64,000 bases of DNA from Pseudomonadota bacterium. Lineage in GTDB: Bacteria > Pseudomonadota > Alphaproteobacteria > Caulobacterales > Caulobacteraceae. Position numbers and translations under genes: made by a program. Position 1 is the first letter of the stretch; each line of letters starts with the position of its first letter. The notes beneath the pieces were generated by a model. It did no database searches. It saw nothing but the letters and a program-made list of their open reading frames with translations, and had not been told where the DNA came from. The DNA is taken from the NCBI GenBank assembly GCA_018241995.1, contig JAFECT010000002.1, positions 62,001-126,000 of the forward strand, read 5' to 3'. This document shows positions 27,813 to 36,449 of the stretch, piece after piece.

Positions 27813-28447
27813 CGCGGCCGGAGAAAGGCGCGCTGTGGACCGTCGCGCAAGCCCTTAATCGTCGGGCGGCGCCGAAACGGCCGTTGCCGCCCCTGCTGTT
27901 CCTGACCGACCCCCAGCGCACGCCCGACCCGGTCCCCATCGCCGAACGCCTGCCGAGCGGAGCGGGCGTAGTCTATCGCGGCTTTGGCGCCGCCGACGCC
28001 CCGGAAGTGGCCGAGAGACTGGCCGCGGTCGCGCGGGCGCAGGGCCTGACGCTGCTGATCGGGGTGGTGGAAAGCCTGGCCGAGGCTTGCGGCGCGCAGG
28101 GCCTGCACCTGCCGGAGCGGATGATCCACCGGGTCCCGGAAATCCGCCGCGACCACCCGGACTGGGTCATCACCGTCGCCGCCCACAACGCGGCGGCGCT
28201 GCGCCAGGCCGCCGAAGCGGGCGCCGACGCCGCGCTGCTCTCCACCGTGTTCCACAGCCAGAGCCCTTCGGCGGGCCCGGCGCTGGGCGCGGACGCCTTC
28301 GGCCGCATGGTCGCCGAGGCGGGCCTGCCGGTCTATGCGCTTGGCGGGGTCGACGATTTCAACGCATCCCACCTCTCAGACAGCGGCGCGGTCGGCATCG
28401 CGGCCGTGGAGGGCGTGATCCGGATGGAGGCGGAAGAGGCCGGTTAG
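27797..28447 (+). CDS. thiamine-phosphate synthase-like (ThiE/TenI) protein
   Basis: The 216-residue protein is a TIM-barrel of the ThiE/TenI type, with LLFLTDPQRTPDP near residue 32, GAGVVYRGFGA, the central HLPERM and PVYALGGVDDFNASHLSDSGAVGIAAVEGVI at the end. No other thiamine gene is nearby and pyrophosphate-binding residues are not fully clear, so it may be a TenI-like protein or a diverged synthase. ATG 27797 has a GGAG six bases before it. Its stop overlaps that of the convergent ntrZ. Confidence 0.8.
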   Translation: MLDRSSRPEKGALWTVAQALNRRAAPKRPLPPLLFLTDPQRTPDPVPIAERLPSGAGVVYRGFGAADAPEVAERLAAVARAQGLTLLIGVVESLAEACGAQGLHLPERMIHRVPEIRRDHPDWVITVAAHNAAALRQAAEAGADAALLSTVFHSQSPSAGPALGADAFGRMVAEAGLPVYALGGVDDFNASHLSDSGAVGIAAVEGVIRMEAEEAG

Positions 28448-28833
28448 AACCGGAACAGGGTCTCGAGACGAACGCGCGGCTGCGGCTTTTCGTCCGGCGT
28501 GGCCATGCGCGGCTGCTCGCCGCCCTGGCCAACGTTCACAGCGGCGCCCAGGCGCAGGCGGGAGTTCAGCTTGAAGTTCACCCCGGCATCCACGTCGTTC
28601 CACTGGATGTCGCGGTTGGTCGGCTGCTGGTAGTCGAGCTTGAGGCCCCAACGCCCCTTGCCGTTCCATTGCAGCGAGCGCGAAGTCGCGCCGTTGGACC
28701 ACACGTCCTGCTGCTGCAGGCTGTAGGTCTGGCCCTGGGCCTTGGTCTGCGCCGACTGGGCGTGCGCGCCGGTCGCCACGCCCGCGAGAGCGAGCGTGCT
28801 GGCAGCCGCGACAATGCCGAGAACCCGACGCAT
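28444..28833 (-). CDS. ntrZ: NtrZ-family periplasmic regulatory protein
   Basis: The 129-residue protein has a signal peptide (MRRVLGIVAAAS... cleaved near HAQSAQ) and a mature part with WNGKGRWGLKLDYQQPTNRDIQWNDVDAG (given here in overlapping pieces: GRWGLKLDYQQP, DIQWNDVDAG) and the end PRVRLETLFRF. This matches the NtrZ family, periplasmic proteins that inhibit the histidine kinase NtrY in Caulobacter. Position between a ThiE-like gene and the DUF3576-leuS group also agrees. ATG 28833 was chosen over GTG 28863. ntrY and ntrX are not in the window. Confidence 0.82.
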   Translation of the reverse strand: MRRVLGIVAAASTLALAGVATGAHAQSAQTKAQGQTYSLQQQDVWSNGATSRSLQWNGKGRWGLKLDYQQPTNRDIQWNDVDAGVNFKLNSRLRLGAAVNVGQGGEQPRMATPDEKPQPRVRLETLFRF

Positions 28834-29016
28834 TCGTCTCTTGCCCGCACCCAATTCCCACACTCTGCCTGACCTTGAAGACCAAAGTTAGGCGAGTGTC
28901 CGACTTTGCGATAACGCCGAAGCCTTTGCCGGTCAATGAAACGAGCGTGGTCTCAGGGGGTTGCACGCCACATGGGCTTCGACCTGTGGCTCGCGCGACA
29001 CGCGATTCCGTCGCCC
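28834..29016. other. non-coding gap between ntrZ and the DUF3576 gene
   Basis: This divergent intergenic stretch (together with 29017-29133) has no credible reading frame. I see no repeat or strong hairpin in it. The ntrZ side shows only a weak CCTAACTT element on the minus strand as a possible -10. Confidence 0.5.
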
Positions 29017-29044
29017 TTGCCGGGCGCGAGACCCGTGCTATAGA
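29017..29044 (+). promoter_or_regulatory. probable housekeeping promoter of the DUF3576 gene
   Basis: TTGCCGG at 29017-29023 and GCTATAGA at 29037-29044 are separated by 13 bases and match Caulobacter sigma-73 TTGACGS / GCTANAWC at 6 of 7 and 6 of 8 positions. A start near 29051 would leave a leader of about 80 bases before ATG 29134, which has an AGGAG site. Confidence 0.65.
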
Positions 29045-29133
29045 GCCAGAACGGTCCGAGGGGGTGCGGAGCCGCCCGTTTTCGTGCGCCTGAGCCAAGG
29101 CGCGCCGGCCGGTCCATCGAGGAGTTCTAATTT

Positions 29134-29664
29134 ATGTCGCTCAATCGCGGTGCGTCGATCCTGCTGATCGTTTCGGGCGCAGCCATTCTGGCCGGGTGCG
29201 GAATGACCGGCCGGCACAAGGCGGATACGGCGCCTTCCGGCACGCACGAGGTGGTCGTCGAGGGCCAGAACAACTCGCGCTTCGCCGGGATGTTCGGCCG
29301 CAAGAAGACCCGCACGGTCGCCGGGCCGGAGCAGGGCATCGGCGTCAACAGCTATCTGTGGCGGGCTTCGCTCGACACCTTGGCGTTCATGCCGCTGGCC
29401 TCGGCCGACCCCTGGGGCGGGGTGATCATCACGGACTGGTACTCCAATCCGGAAAAGCCTGACGAGCGCTTCAAGGCCACCGTCTACATCCTGGACACGC
29501 GCCTGCGCGCCGACGCCCTGAACGTGACCATCTTCAAGCAGGTGCGCGACGCCGGCGGCAACTGGGCCGACAGCGCCGCCTCGGGCCAGACCGAGCAGGA
29601 CCTGGAGAACACCATCCTCACCCGCGCGCGCCAGCTGCGTCTGGCCAACGTCGGGGCGAAGTAA
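29134..29664 (+). CDS. DUF3576 lipoprotein
   Basis: The 176-residue protein has a lipoprotein signal with lipobox LAGC (cysteine near residue 22) and the DUF3576 core: IGVNSYLWRASLDTLAFMPLASADPWGGVIITDWY (pieces IGVNSYLWRASLDTL, FMPLASADPWGG, VIITDWYS) and a C-terminal DLENTILTRARQLR. The family is almost confined to alphaproteobacteria and is regularly next to leuS and lptE, suggesting a role in the envelope, but the function is not known. Confidence 0.93.
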   Translation: MSLNRGASILLIVSGAAILAGCGMTGRHKADTAPSGTHEVVVEGQNNSRFAGMFGRKKTRTVAGPEQGIGVNSYLWRASLDTLAFMPLASADPWGGVIITDWYSNPEKPDERFKATVYILDTRLRADALNVTIFKQVRDAGGNWADSAASGQTEQDLENTILTRARQLRLANVGAK

Positions 29665-29724
29665 GCCTTTCCAGGCTTCTTCGCCGGTCTTTGGAAAGGC
29701 CGCCGGGCGTCTCGGCGGCCTTTT
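29665..29724 (+). terminator. intrinsic terminator with a competing upstream stem
   Basis: The terminator stem pairs AAAGGCCGCC (29695-29704) with GGCGGCCTTT (29714-29723), loop of nine bases, then T residues. A second stem is possible: GCCTTTCC (29665-29672) is the exact complement of GGAAAGGC (29693-29700), which overlaps the terminator's left arm. The two cannot form together, as in antiterminator/terminator pairs. It lies between the DUF3576 gene and leuS. Confidence 0.8.
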
Positions 29725-29782
29725 GCTTGACCGGACTTTGTGTGCAGTGCGGAAAACCGCCTTTCCGAAGCGGTTGCGGGAC

Positions 29783-29790
29783 GCTAAATC
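29783..29790 (+). promoter_or_regulatory. possible leuS -10 element (leaderless start)
   Basis: GCTAAATC is a perfect match to the Caulobacter -10 consensus GCTANAWC and ends six bases before the leuS ATG. A start at the usual distance would fall on the start codon, giving a leaderless message. No good -35 is visible at the right distance and no clear ribosome site precedes the ATG. Confidence 0.4.
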
Positions 29791-29796
29791 CGGGTC

Positions 29797-32385
29797 ATGG
29801 CTCGGTACAATCCTAAAGAAGTCGAGCCCCGGTGGCGCGCCGCCTGGGACGATAAAGGCGTTTTCCGCACCCGCGGGCCCGAAGAGGCCGGCGGCAAGCC
29901 GAAATACTATGTGCTTGAAATGTTTCCGTATCCCAGCGGGAACATCCACATGGGCCACGCCCGCAACTATGTGATGGGCGACGTGGTCGCGCGCTTCAAG
30001 CGCGCCCGGGGCTTCAATGTGCTGCATCCGATGGGCTGGGACGCCTTCGGCATGCCGGCCGAGAACGCCGCCATGGAGCGCGGCGTCCACCCCAAGGCCT
30101 GGACCTATTCCAACATCGACAACATGCGCGCCCAGCTGAAACTGCTGGGCCTGTCGATCGACTGGTCGCGCGAGTTCGCGACCTGCGACCCCGCCTACTA
30201 CGGCCGCCAGCAGCGCTGGTTCCTGGACCTGTGGGAGCGCGGCCTGGTCTATCGCAAGGAGAGCGTGGTCAACTGGGATCCGGTCGACCACACCGTGCTG
30301 GCCAACGAGCAGGTGATCGACGGGCGCGGCTGGCGCTCGGGCGCGGTGGTCGAGAAGCGCAAGCTGACCCAGTGGTTCCTGCGCATCACCGACTATGCCG
30401 ACGAGCTGATCGAGGGCCTGAAGACGCTCGATCGCTGGCCCGACAAGGTCCGGCTGATGCAGGAGAACTGGATCGGCAAGTCGCGCGGCCTGAAGTTCCG
30501 CTTCGATTTCGCCGAGGGCTCCAAGCCGGACGGCATCGACAATCTCGAGGTCTACACCACCCGCCCCGACACCTTGTTCGGAGCCAGTTTCGTGGCCATC
30601 GCCTGGGATCACCCCCTGGCCGAGCGCATCGCCGCGGCCGATCCGGCCGTCGCGGCCTTCTGCGAAGAGCTGCGCCACGGCGCCGCCACCGAGGCCGAGA
30701 TCGAAACCGGCGAGAAGAAGGGTCTGTTCACGGGGCTGGAAGTCGTCCACCCCTTCGATCCCTCGATCAAGCTGCCGGTGTGGATCGCCAACTTTGTGCT
30801 GATGCAGTACGGCACGGGCGCCCTGTTCGGCTGCCCGGGGCATGACCAGCGCGACCATGATTTCGCGTCGAAGTATGGCCTGCCGATCATTCCCGTGGTC
30901 TGTCCGGACGGGGTTGATCCGGCTACGTTCAATGTTGATGCCGAGCCCTTCGTCGGTGACGGAAAACTGTTCAATTCCAGGTTCCTGGACGGGTTGGATG
31001 TTGATTCCGGCATCGCCGCGGCCATCGACCGGATGGAGGCGCAAGACCAGGGCGAAGGCGCCACCGTCTACCGCCTGCGCGACTGGGGCGTTTCGCGTCA
31101 GCGCTACTGGGGCTGCCCGATTCCGGTGATCCACTGCGAGGCCTGCGGGCCCCAGCCGGTCCCGCCCGAGCAGCTGCCGGTCGAACTGCCCGAGGATGTC
31201 GAGTTCAAGACGCCGGGCAATCCGCTGGATCGGCACCCGACGTGGCGGCACACCACCTGCCCCAAGTGCAAGGGCGCGGCCCAACGCGAGACCGATACGC
31301 TTGACACCTTCGTCGACAGCTCCTGGTACTTCGCCCGTTTCGCCAATCCGCATGCGGCCGAGCCCATCGACAAGGTGGCGGCCGACTACTGGCTGGCGGT
31401 GGACCAGTACATCGGCGGCGTCGAGCACGCCGTGCTGCACCTGCTCTATGCCCGCTTCATCTCCCGCGCCCTGACCGACGCGGGCGACATGACCGTGCGC
31501 GAACCCTTCGCGGGCCTGTTCACGCAAGGGATGGTGGTGCACGAGACCTATCGCCTGCCCGACGATCCCAAGGGCTGGATCGAGCCGACCGATGTCGAGC
31601 TGAAGACCGTGGACGGCAAGCGGGTGGCGCGCCGGATCTCCACCGGCGAGCCGCTGGTGATCGGCGACATCGAGAAGATGTCCAAGTCCAAGAAGAACGT
31701 GGTGGCGCCCGAGGAAATCCTGGACGCCTACGGCGTGGACGCCGGGCGCTTGTTCGTGCTCTCCGACAGCCCACCCGAGCGCGACGTGCAGTGGACCGCC
31801 GGCGGCATCGAGGGCTCATGGCGCTTCGTGAACCGCGTCTGGAGCGTGTTCGAAGACCTGGACCAGATGGGCGTGACCGAGCCTGCAGACCCTGACGCGG
31901 CCCAGGCGCTGCGCCGGACCACGCACAAGGCGATCAAGGCGGTGACCGAGGGCTTCGACGGCTTCCGCTTCAACTCGGCGATCGCCCGGCTCTACGAGTT
32001 CGTCAATGCGATCAAGGGCTCCGACCCTGAGGCCACCGGTTCCGCCGCGCGGCGCGAGGCCCTGTCGGCCCTGGCCCGGCTGATCGCGCCGATCGTTCCG
32101 CACCTGGCCGAGGAGTGCTGGGCGGCGTTGGGCGAGACCGGCATGGTCGTCGACGCACCCTGGCCTGCCTTCGATCCGATGCTAGCGGCGGACGACGAGA
32201 TCGCCCTGCCGATTCAGGTCAACGGCAAGCGCCGCGGCGAGCTGAAGGTCAAGCCGGGCCTGGAGCCTGCCGATGTCGAAAAGATCGCCCTTTCCGACGA
32301 GCAGGTAAAACGGCACCTTGACGGCCTGACGGTGCGCAAGGTCATCGTGGTCAAGGATCGCATCGTCAACATTGTCGCGGGGTAG
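29797..32385 (+). CDS. leuS: leucyl-tRNA synthetase
   Basis: This class I synthetase charges tRNA-Leu. The 862-residue protein has the HIGH-type motif in [15 protein letters not shown] near residue 45, the CP1 editing domain ([16 protein letters not shown] near 252), the zinc-like [20 protein letters not shown] region near 490, the KMSKS motif in EKMSKSKKN near 628 and an anticodon-binding and C-terminal domain. Length is normal. It leads the leuS-lptE-holA operon, with lptE four bases beyond its stop. Confidence 0.98.
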   Translation: MARYNPKEVEPRWRAAWDDKGVFRTRGPEEAGGKPKYYVLEMFPYPSGNIHMGHARNYVMGDVVARFKRARGFNVLHPMGWDAFGMPAENAAMERGVHPKAWTYSNIDNMRAQLKLLGLSIDWSREFATCDPAYYGRQQRWFLDLWERGLVYRKESVVNWDPVDHTVLANEQVIDGRGWRSGAVVEKRKLTQWFLRITDYADELIEGLKTLDRWPDKVRLMQENWIGKSRGLKFRFDFAEGSKPDGIDNLEVYTTRPDTLFGASFVAIAWDHPLAERIAAADPAVAAFCEELRHGAATEAEIETGEKKGLFTGLEVVHPFDPSIKLPVWIANFVLMQYGTGALFGCPGHDQRDHDFASKYGLPIIPVVCPDGVDPATFNVDAEPFVGDGKLFNSRFLDGLDVDSGIAAAIDRMEAQDQGEGATVYRLRDWGVSRQRYWGCPIPVIHCEACGPQPVPPEQLPVELPEDVEFKTPGNPLDRHPTWRHTTCPKCKGAAQRETDTLDTFVDSSWYFARFANPHAAEPIDKVAADYWLAVDQYIGGVEHAVLHLLYARFISRALTDAGDMTVREPFAGLFTQGMVVHETYRLPDDPKGWIEPTDVELKTVDGKRVARRISTGEPLVIGDIEKMSKSKKNVVAPEEILDAYGVDAGRLFVLSDSPPERDVQWTAGGIEGSWRFVNRVWSVFEDLDQMGVTEPADPDAAQALRRTTHKAIKAVTEGFDGFRFNSAIARLYEFVNAIKGSDPEATGSAARREALSALARLIAPIVPHLAEECWAALGETGMVVDAPWPAFDPMLAADDEIALPIQVNGKRRGELKVKPGLEPADVEKIALSDEQVKRHLDGLTVRKVIVVKDRIVNIVAG

Positions 32386-32389
32386 GCCC

Positions 32390-32893
32390 ATGGCCGGACG
32401 GCTCAAGACAGTTTTGACGGGTTTGGCGCTGGCGGGCGCCTTGCCGCTGGTGAGCGCCTGCGCCGGCTTCACGCCGCTCTATGCCCAGCAGGGCCTGGCG
32501 GCGGGCATGTCGGCAATCTCCGTCGAGACGCCGCAGACCCGCACCGGCTATCTGCTGCGCGAACAGCTGGAGGATCAGCTGGCCATCCGCAAGGATACGC
32601 CCGCGCAGTACCGCTTGGCGGTGGTCATCGTCGAGAAGCGCCGCCCGCGCGGCCTCAATCCCGACGACACGCCCACGCGCTACGAGCTCAGGCTCGATCT
32701 CACCTACACCCTGACCGAGGTTTCCGGGGGCAAGGTGGTGCTGAAAGGCGCAAAGCCTATCTTCATCTCCACCGATGCGGTGGTGCAGCCCTACGCTTCG
32801 GTCGCCGCCCAGCAGGACGCGGAGCTGCGCGCCGCCACCGAGGCCGCCGAGCTGATCCGCACCGATGTGGCCCTCGCCCTCGCGGGCAAATGA
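32390..32893 (+). CDS. lptE: LPS assembly lipoprotein LptE
   Basis: The 167-residue protein has a lipoprotein signal with lipobox VSAC (cysteine near residue 24) and the alphaproteobacterial LptE core GFTPLYAQQG...ISVETPQTRTGYLLREQLEDQL. LptE plugs the LptD barrel that inserts lipopolysaccharide in the outer membrane. ATG 32390 follows the leuS stop by four bases; the frame starts earlier inside leuS. Its last codons overlap holA in ATGA at 32890-32893, so the two are likely translationally coupled. Confidence 0.9.
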   Translation: MAGRLKTVLTGLALAGALPLVSACAGFTPLYAQQGLAAGMSAISVETPQTRTGYLLREQLEDQLAIRKDTPAQYRLAVVIVEKRRPRGLNPDDTPTRYELRLDLTYTLTEVSGGKVVLKGAKPIFISTDAVVQPYASVAAQQDAELRAATEAAELIRTDVALALAGK

Positions 32894-33942
32894 TCCTCTC
32901 CAAGCGGCCGGACGTCGAACGCTTCCTGCAAAAGCCCGGCGGGGATTTCCGCGCCGCCCTGTTCTATGGCCGCGACCGGGGGTCGGTGCGCGAGCGCGCC
33001 GATATCGTCGCCGGCAAGGTGGCCAAGACGCCGGACGACCCCTTCGACGTGGCGGTCCTGACCGAGACAGATGTCTCCGACGATCCGGCGCGGCTGGAGG
33101 GTGAGCTGCAGGCCCTGTCGATGACCGGCGGGCGGCGCCTGGTGCGCCTGCGCCTGACCGCTGAGAAGGGCTCGGTCGACAAGGTCGCAGCCGAGGCCCT
33201 CGCGCGCCATGCGGCCGGCGAGCTGAACCCTGACGCCTTCTTCCTGATCGAAGCCGGTGGGCTGGGCCGCGACTCCGCCCTGCGCAAGGCGGCCGAGAAG
33301 GCGCCCGCCTGCGCCTGCATCCCCGTTTATGAGGACGAGACCGGCGACGTCATGCGCATGGTGCGCGAGAGCCTGGCCAAGGACCAGGTCAGCCTGACCA
33401 ACGACGCGCTTGAGACCTTTGTGGCCCGCCTGCCGCGCGAGCGCGGCGTGGCTCGGGCGGAGATCGAGCGGCTGATCCTGTTCCTCGGCCCGGGCTCGAA
33501 CCGCACTGTGGGCGCCGAGGAGCTGGAGCAGCATCTGGGTGTGGAGCCCGAGGCCTCACTCTCCGACGCCGCGATCGACGCCTTCGGGGGACGGGGCGCG
33601 CCGGCCCAGGCGGGCCTGCGCCGCGCCTTCAGCGAGGGCGAGACCGGACCGGCCGCGGTCCGGGCGACAGGCTTCCACCTCGGACGCCTGCGCCGGGTCG
33701 TGACCCTGGCCAAGAGCGGAGCCGACATGCGCGAGGCGGCGAAGTCGGCCGGCGTGTTCTGGAAACAGGAGCGCGAGTTCCTGCGTCAGGCCAAGGCCTG
33801 GTCGCTGCACGAGCTCGACCTGGTCCAGCCCGACGTGCTGCAGGCCGATCGCGCCTGCAAGACCGCCGGCTCGCCTGACAGCCTGATCGCAGAGCGCCTG
33901 CTGCTCTCCATCGCCCAGCGCGCGCGGCGGCTGGGTCTCTAG
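32890..33942 (+). CDS. holA: DNA polymerase III subunit delta
   Basis: The 350-residue protein is the clamp-loader wrench subunit. It has the N-terminal FYGRDRGSVRERADIVAGKV in place of the Walker region, AFFLIEAGGLGRDSALRKAAE near residue 117 and the C-terminal helical domain ending LLLSIAQRARRLGL. It overlaps lptE by four bases and ends the operon. A bidirectional hairpin at 34005-34026 and a DnaA box at 33949-33957 lie between it and the convergent parB. Confidence 0.94.
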   Translation: MILSKRPDVERFLQKPGGDFRAALFYGRDRGSVRERADIVAGKVAKTPDDPFDVAVLTETDVSDDPARLEGELQALSMTGGRRLVRLRLTAEKGSVDKVAAEALARHAAGELNPDAFFLIEAGGLGRDSALRKAAEKAPACACIPVYEDETGDVMRMVRESLAKDQVSLTNDALETFVARLPRERGVARAEIERLILFLGPGSNRTVGAEELEQHLGVEPEASLSDAAIDAFGGRGAPAQAGLRRAFSEGETGPAAVRATGFHLGRLRRVVTLAKSGADMREAAKSAGVFWKQEREFLRQAKAWSLHELDLVQPDVLQADRACKTAGSPDSLIAERLLLSIAQRARRLGL

Positions 33943-33948
33943 GACTGG

Positions 33949-33957
33949 TTATCCACA
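33949..33957 (+). promoter_or_regulatory. perfect DnaA box between holA and parB
   Basis: TTATCCACA, the strong DnaA-binding 9-mer, lies seven bases after the holA stop in non-coding DNA. It is the only perfect copy I found. It is far from the probable origin at 45969-46409, so it may titrate DnaA or be chance. Confidence 0.5.
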
Positions 33958-34004
33958 GGCGCCTCAGCCGCACAGGACCGTGCCCGGGCAAGGCCCCCGG
34001 CGTC

Positions 34005-34026
34005 AAATTCGCGAGAGCGCGAATTT
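34005..34026. terminator. bidirectional hairpin between convergent holA and parB
   Basis: AAATTCGCG and CGCGAATTT form a perfect 9-bp stem around loop AGAG. A T-run follows on the plus strand and an A-run precedes it, so it can serve holA from the left and parB from the right. The stem is unusually AT-rich at its base for this genome. Confidence 0.65.
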
Positions 34027-34077
34027 TGTCGGCGATGCTCTGATTTTATTGAGGTTTTTTCGGTCCGGCCTACGCGT

Positions 34078-34983
34078 TCAAATGCCGCCCGGCCGCATCA
34101 GCCGCCGGCACAGGTCGTCGAGCTGCTCCAGCGTCCCGTAACGGATGGTCAGCTCGCCCTTGCCGCCGCGATCCTTCAGCAGGACGTCGAGGCCCAGCAC
34201 ATCGCCGAGGTCCTGCTCCAACGCGCGGATGTCGGCATTGCCGGCGCCGGCGCGGCCGCCCTCCCTGCCACCGCTCGATCCGCCGGGACGGCGCGCACTC
34301 TGCTCGCGCACCATCTCCTCGGCCTGGCGCACGCTGACACCGCCCGCGATCATCTGCTCGGCCAGGGCCACGGCGTCGGGTTGGGAGACCAGGGCGCGGG
34401 CATGGCCGGCGGACAGGCGCCCGGCCAGCACATGGTCCTGCACCACGTCGGGCAGGGCCAGGAGGCGCAGAGTGTTGGCCACGTGGCTGCGCGACTTGCC
34501 GACGACCTGGGCGACCGCATCCTGGGTGCGGCCGAACCGGTCCATCAGGGCGCGATAGGCCATGGCCTCTTCGATGGCGTTCAGGTCACTGCGCTGGACG
34601 TTCTCGACGATGGCGATCTCGAGCACCTCGATATCGTCGAGGTCGCGGATCAGCACCGGCACCATCCGCAGGCCGGCCTTCTGGGCGGCGCGCCAGCGAC
34701 GCTCGCCGGCGACGATCTGGTAGCGGCCTTCCTCGCCGGGCGCGGGTCGGACCAGGATCGGCTGCAGCACGCCCTTCTCGCGGATCGAGGCCGCCAGCTC
34801 GTCGACCTCCGCCTCCGTGAAGATCTTGCGGGGCTGGTCCGGGTTGCGGCCGATCAGCTCCACGGCGATCTCGTGCGCCCCGGCGCGCGCGGCCGCGGCC
34901 TGGTCCGCCACGGGAACCTCCGCCGCCGCTTCGCCCAGCAGGGCCGAAAGGCCGCGCCCCAAACCGCGTTGACGCTCAGACAT
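34078..34983 (-). CDS. parB: chromosome partitioning protein ParB
   Basis: ParB is a CTP-dependent DNA clamp that loads at parS and recruits SMC. The 301-residue protein has the N-terminal ParA-activating LGRGLSALLGE, the CTP-binding boxes with AGERRWRAAQKAGL near residue 91, the helix-turn-helix GRTQDAVAQVVGKSRSHVANTLRLLAL near 150 (pieces QDAVAQVVGKSRSHVAN) and a C-terminal dimerisation domain after a glycine-rich linker. It is 12 bases after parA on the same strand. Two parS sites are at 38438 and 41234. Confidence 0.97.
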   Translation of the reverse strand: MSERQRGLGRGLSALLGEAAAEVPVADQAAAARAGAHEIAVELIGRNPDQPRKIFTEAEVDELAASIREKGVLQPILVRPAPGEEGRYQIVAGERRWRAAQKAGLRMVPVLIRDLDDIEVLEIAIVENVQRSDLNAIEEAMAYRALMDRFGRTQDAVAQVVGKSRSHVANTLRLLALPDVVQDHVLAGRLSAGHARALVSQPDAVALAEQMIAGGVSVRQAEEMVREQSARRPGGSSGGREGGRAGAGNADIRALEQDLGDVLGLDVLLKDRGGKGELTIRYGTLEQLDDLCRRLMRPGGI

Positions 34984-34995
34984 CCGGTTTCCTCG

Positions 34996-35823
34996 TTAAG
35001 CCGCCGCGCGGCGCGCGCGCTCGCGGCCCACCAGCTCCTTGGCCAGGCGCAGATAGGCCTGGCTGCCGGCGCATTTCAGGTCGTAGATCAGGGCCGGCTT
35101 GCCGAACGACGGCGCCTCGGAAACCCTGACGTTGCGGGGGATGATGGTGTCGTAGACCTTGTCGCCGAAATGCTGGCGCACGTCGGCCGCGACCTGGGCC
35201 GACAGCGAATTGCGCCGGTCATACATGGTCAGCACCACGCCCTGGATCTCCAGCCGCGGATTCAGGCTCGAGCGCACCAGCTCCACCGTCCGCATCAACT
35301 GGCTCAAACCCTCCAACGCGAAGAACTCGCACTGCAGCGGAACCAGCACTGCGTCCGCCGCGCTCATGGCATTGACAGTCAACAGGTTGAGAGATGGCGG
35401 GCAATCAATCAACACATAGGTAAAACCTCGCCCTACCGAGGCTTCCGCCGCCGCATCCAGCGCATCGCGCAGGCGGAACGAGCGCCGGTCGGCCTGGGAA
35501 AGCTCGATCTCGATGCCCGAGAGATCGGCGTCGGACGGCACGATCCACAGGCCCGGCACCGCCGTCTCGACCGCCGTCTCGCCGATCGGGGCGCCATCGA
35601 CGATCACGTCATAGATGGTCGCCTTGCGCGCCGACTTAGGCACGCCCAGGCCGGTGGAGGCGTTGCCCTGGGGGTCCATGTCGACGATCAGCACGCGCTC
35701 GCCGACCGCGGCCAGGGCGGTGCCGAGGTTGATGGCGGTCGTGGTCTTGCCCACGCCGCCCTTCTGGTTGGCGACGGCCAGGACGCGCGGGCGGAGGCCC
35801 GCCGGGCGAGGTTCATCGTGCAC
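34996..35823 (-). CDS. parA: chromosome partitioning ATPase ParA
   Basis: The 275-residue ATPase moves ParB-parS complexes to the new pole. It has the deviant Walker A KGGVGKTTTAINLG near residue 20, Walker B-like YVLIDCPPSLNLLT near 120 and the DNA-binding basic patch. The start is GTG 35823, with GGAGA seven bases before it; it overlaps the rsmG stop by 11 bases. The promoter of the mnmG-rsmG-parA-parB operon is probably the one at 38375-38403. Confidence 0.97.
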   Translation of the reverse strand: MHDEPRPAGLRPRVLAVANQKGGVGKTTTAINLGTALAAVGERVLIVDMDPQGNASTGLGVPKSARKATIYDVIVDGAPIGETAVETAVPGLWIVPSDADLSGIEIELSQADRRSFRLRDALDAAAEASVGRGFTYVLIDCPPSLNLLTVNAMSAADAVLVPLQCEFFALEGLSQLMRTVELVRSSLNPRLEIQGVVLTMYDRRNSLSAQVAADVRQHFGDKVYDTIIPRNVRVSEAPSFGKPALIYDLKCAGSQAYLRLAKELVGRERARRAAA

Positions 35824-36448
35824 GCTGCAGTCTCCGGATACGGACCACGCGCCCGCGAGGGTCGCTGAGGGAGGGCGTCAGGTCGGCCTCGAAAGTCCAG
35901 GATTTCCGAGCCTCTTGCAACTCGTCGTCCACGCTTTCTCCCTTGAGGAAAAGGCCTTTTGCCCCAAGTTTGAAGTAGGGCTGTGCATAACCGAACAGCC
36001 GGGTCATGGGCGCGCAGGCCCGGGCGGTGACCACCTCGACCTTCAGCTTGAGATCCTCGGCGCGCGCGTCGTGGACCTCGGCGGGCAGATCCAGAGCCTG
36101 GACCACGGAACTCAGAAAGCGGCAGCGTTTGGTCAGGCTATCGACCAGATGCACCTTCGCCCCGTCACGGCCCTTGAGCAGGATCGCCAGGACCACGCCC
36201 GGGAAGCCGGCGCCGGCCCCGAGATCGGCCCAGGTCAGAGCCTCGGGTTCGAACTTCAGCAGCTGAGCGCTGTCCAGCGCATGGCGCAACCAGAACTGCG
36301 GCAGGGTCTGAGGCCCGACCAGATTCATCACCGCGTTGGTCTCCTCGACCATGGCGCAGAAGCGTTCCAGATCAGCCATGGCTTCTGGGCCCGCGCCGGT
36401 GTCGTGGGCGAAGGCGTCGGGGCCGTAGGGCGCGGGAGAACCGTCCAT
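35813..36448 (-). CDS. rsmG: 16S rRNA m7G527 methyltransferase RsmG (GidB)
   Basis: The 211-residue SAM-dependent enzyme methylates G527 of 16S rRNA; loss gives streptomycin resistance in many bacteria. It shows MNLVGPQTLPQFWLRHALDS near residue 42, the SAM motif WADLGAGAGFPGVVLAI near 74, and VTARACAPM. ATG 36448 lies one base after the mnmG stop; the in-frame ATG 36481 is inside mnmG. The last 11 bases overlap parA. Confidence 0.95.
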   Translation of the reverse strand: MDGSPAPYGPDAFAHDTGAGPEAMADLERFCAMVEETNAVMNLVGPQTLPQFWLRHALDSAQLLKFEPEALTWADLGAGAGFPGVVLAILLKGRDGAKVHLVDSLTKRCRFLSSVVQALDLPAEVHDARAEDLKLKVEVVTARACAPMTRLFGYAQPYFKLGAKGLFLKGESVDDELQEARKSWTFEADLTPSLSDPRGRVVRIRRLQRAR

Positions 36449-36449
36449 C

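Noticed and set aside
29038-31542. 834-codon minus-strand frame opposite leuS
   Set aside because: leuS is unmistakable and complete; the antisense frame is an effect of high GC and has no recognisable motif.
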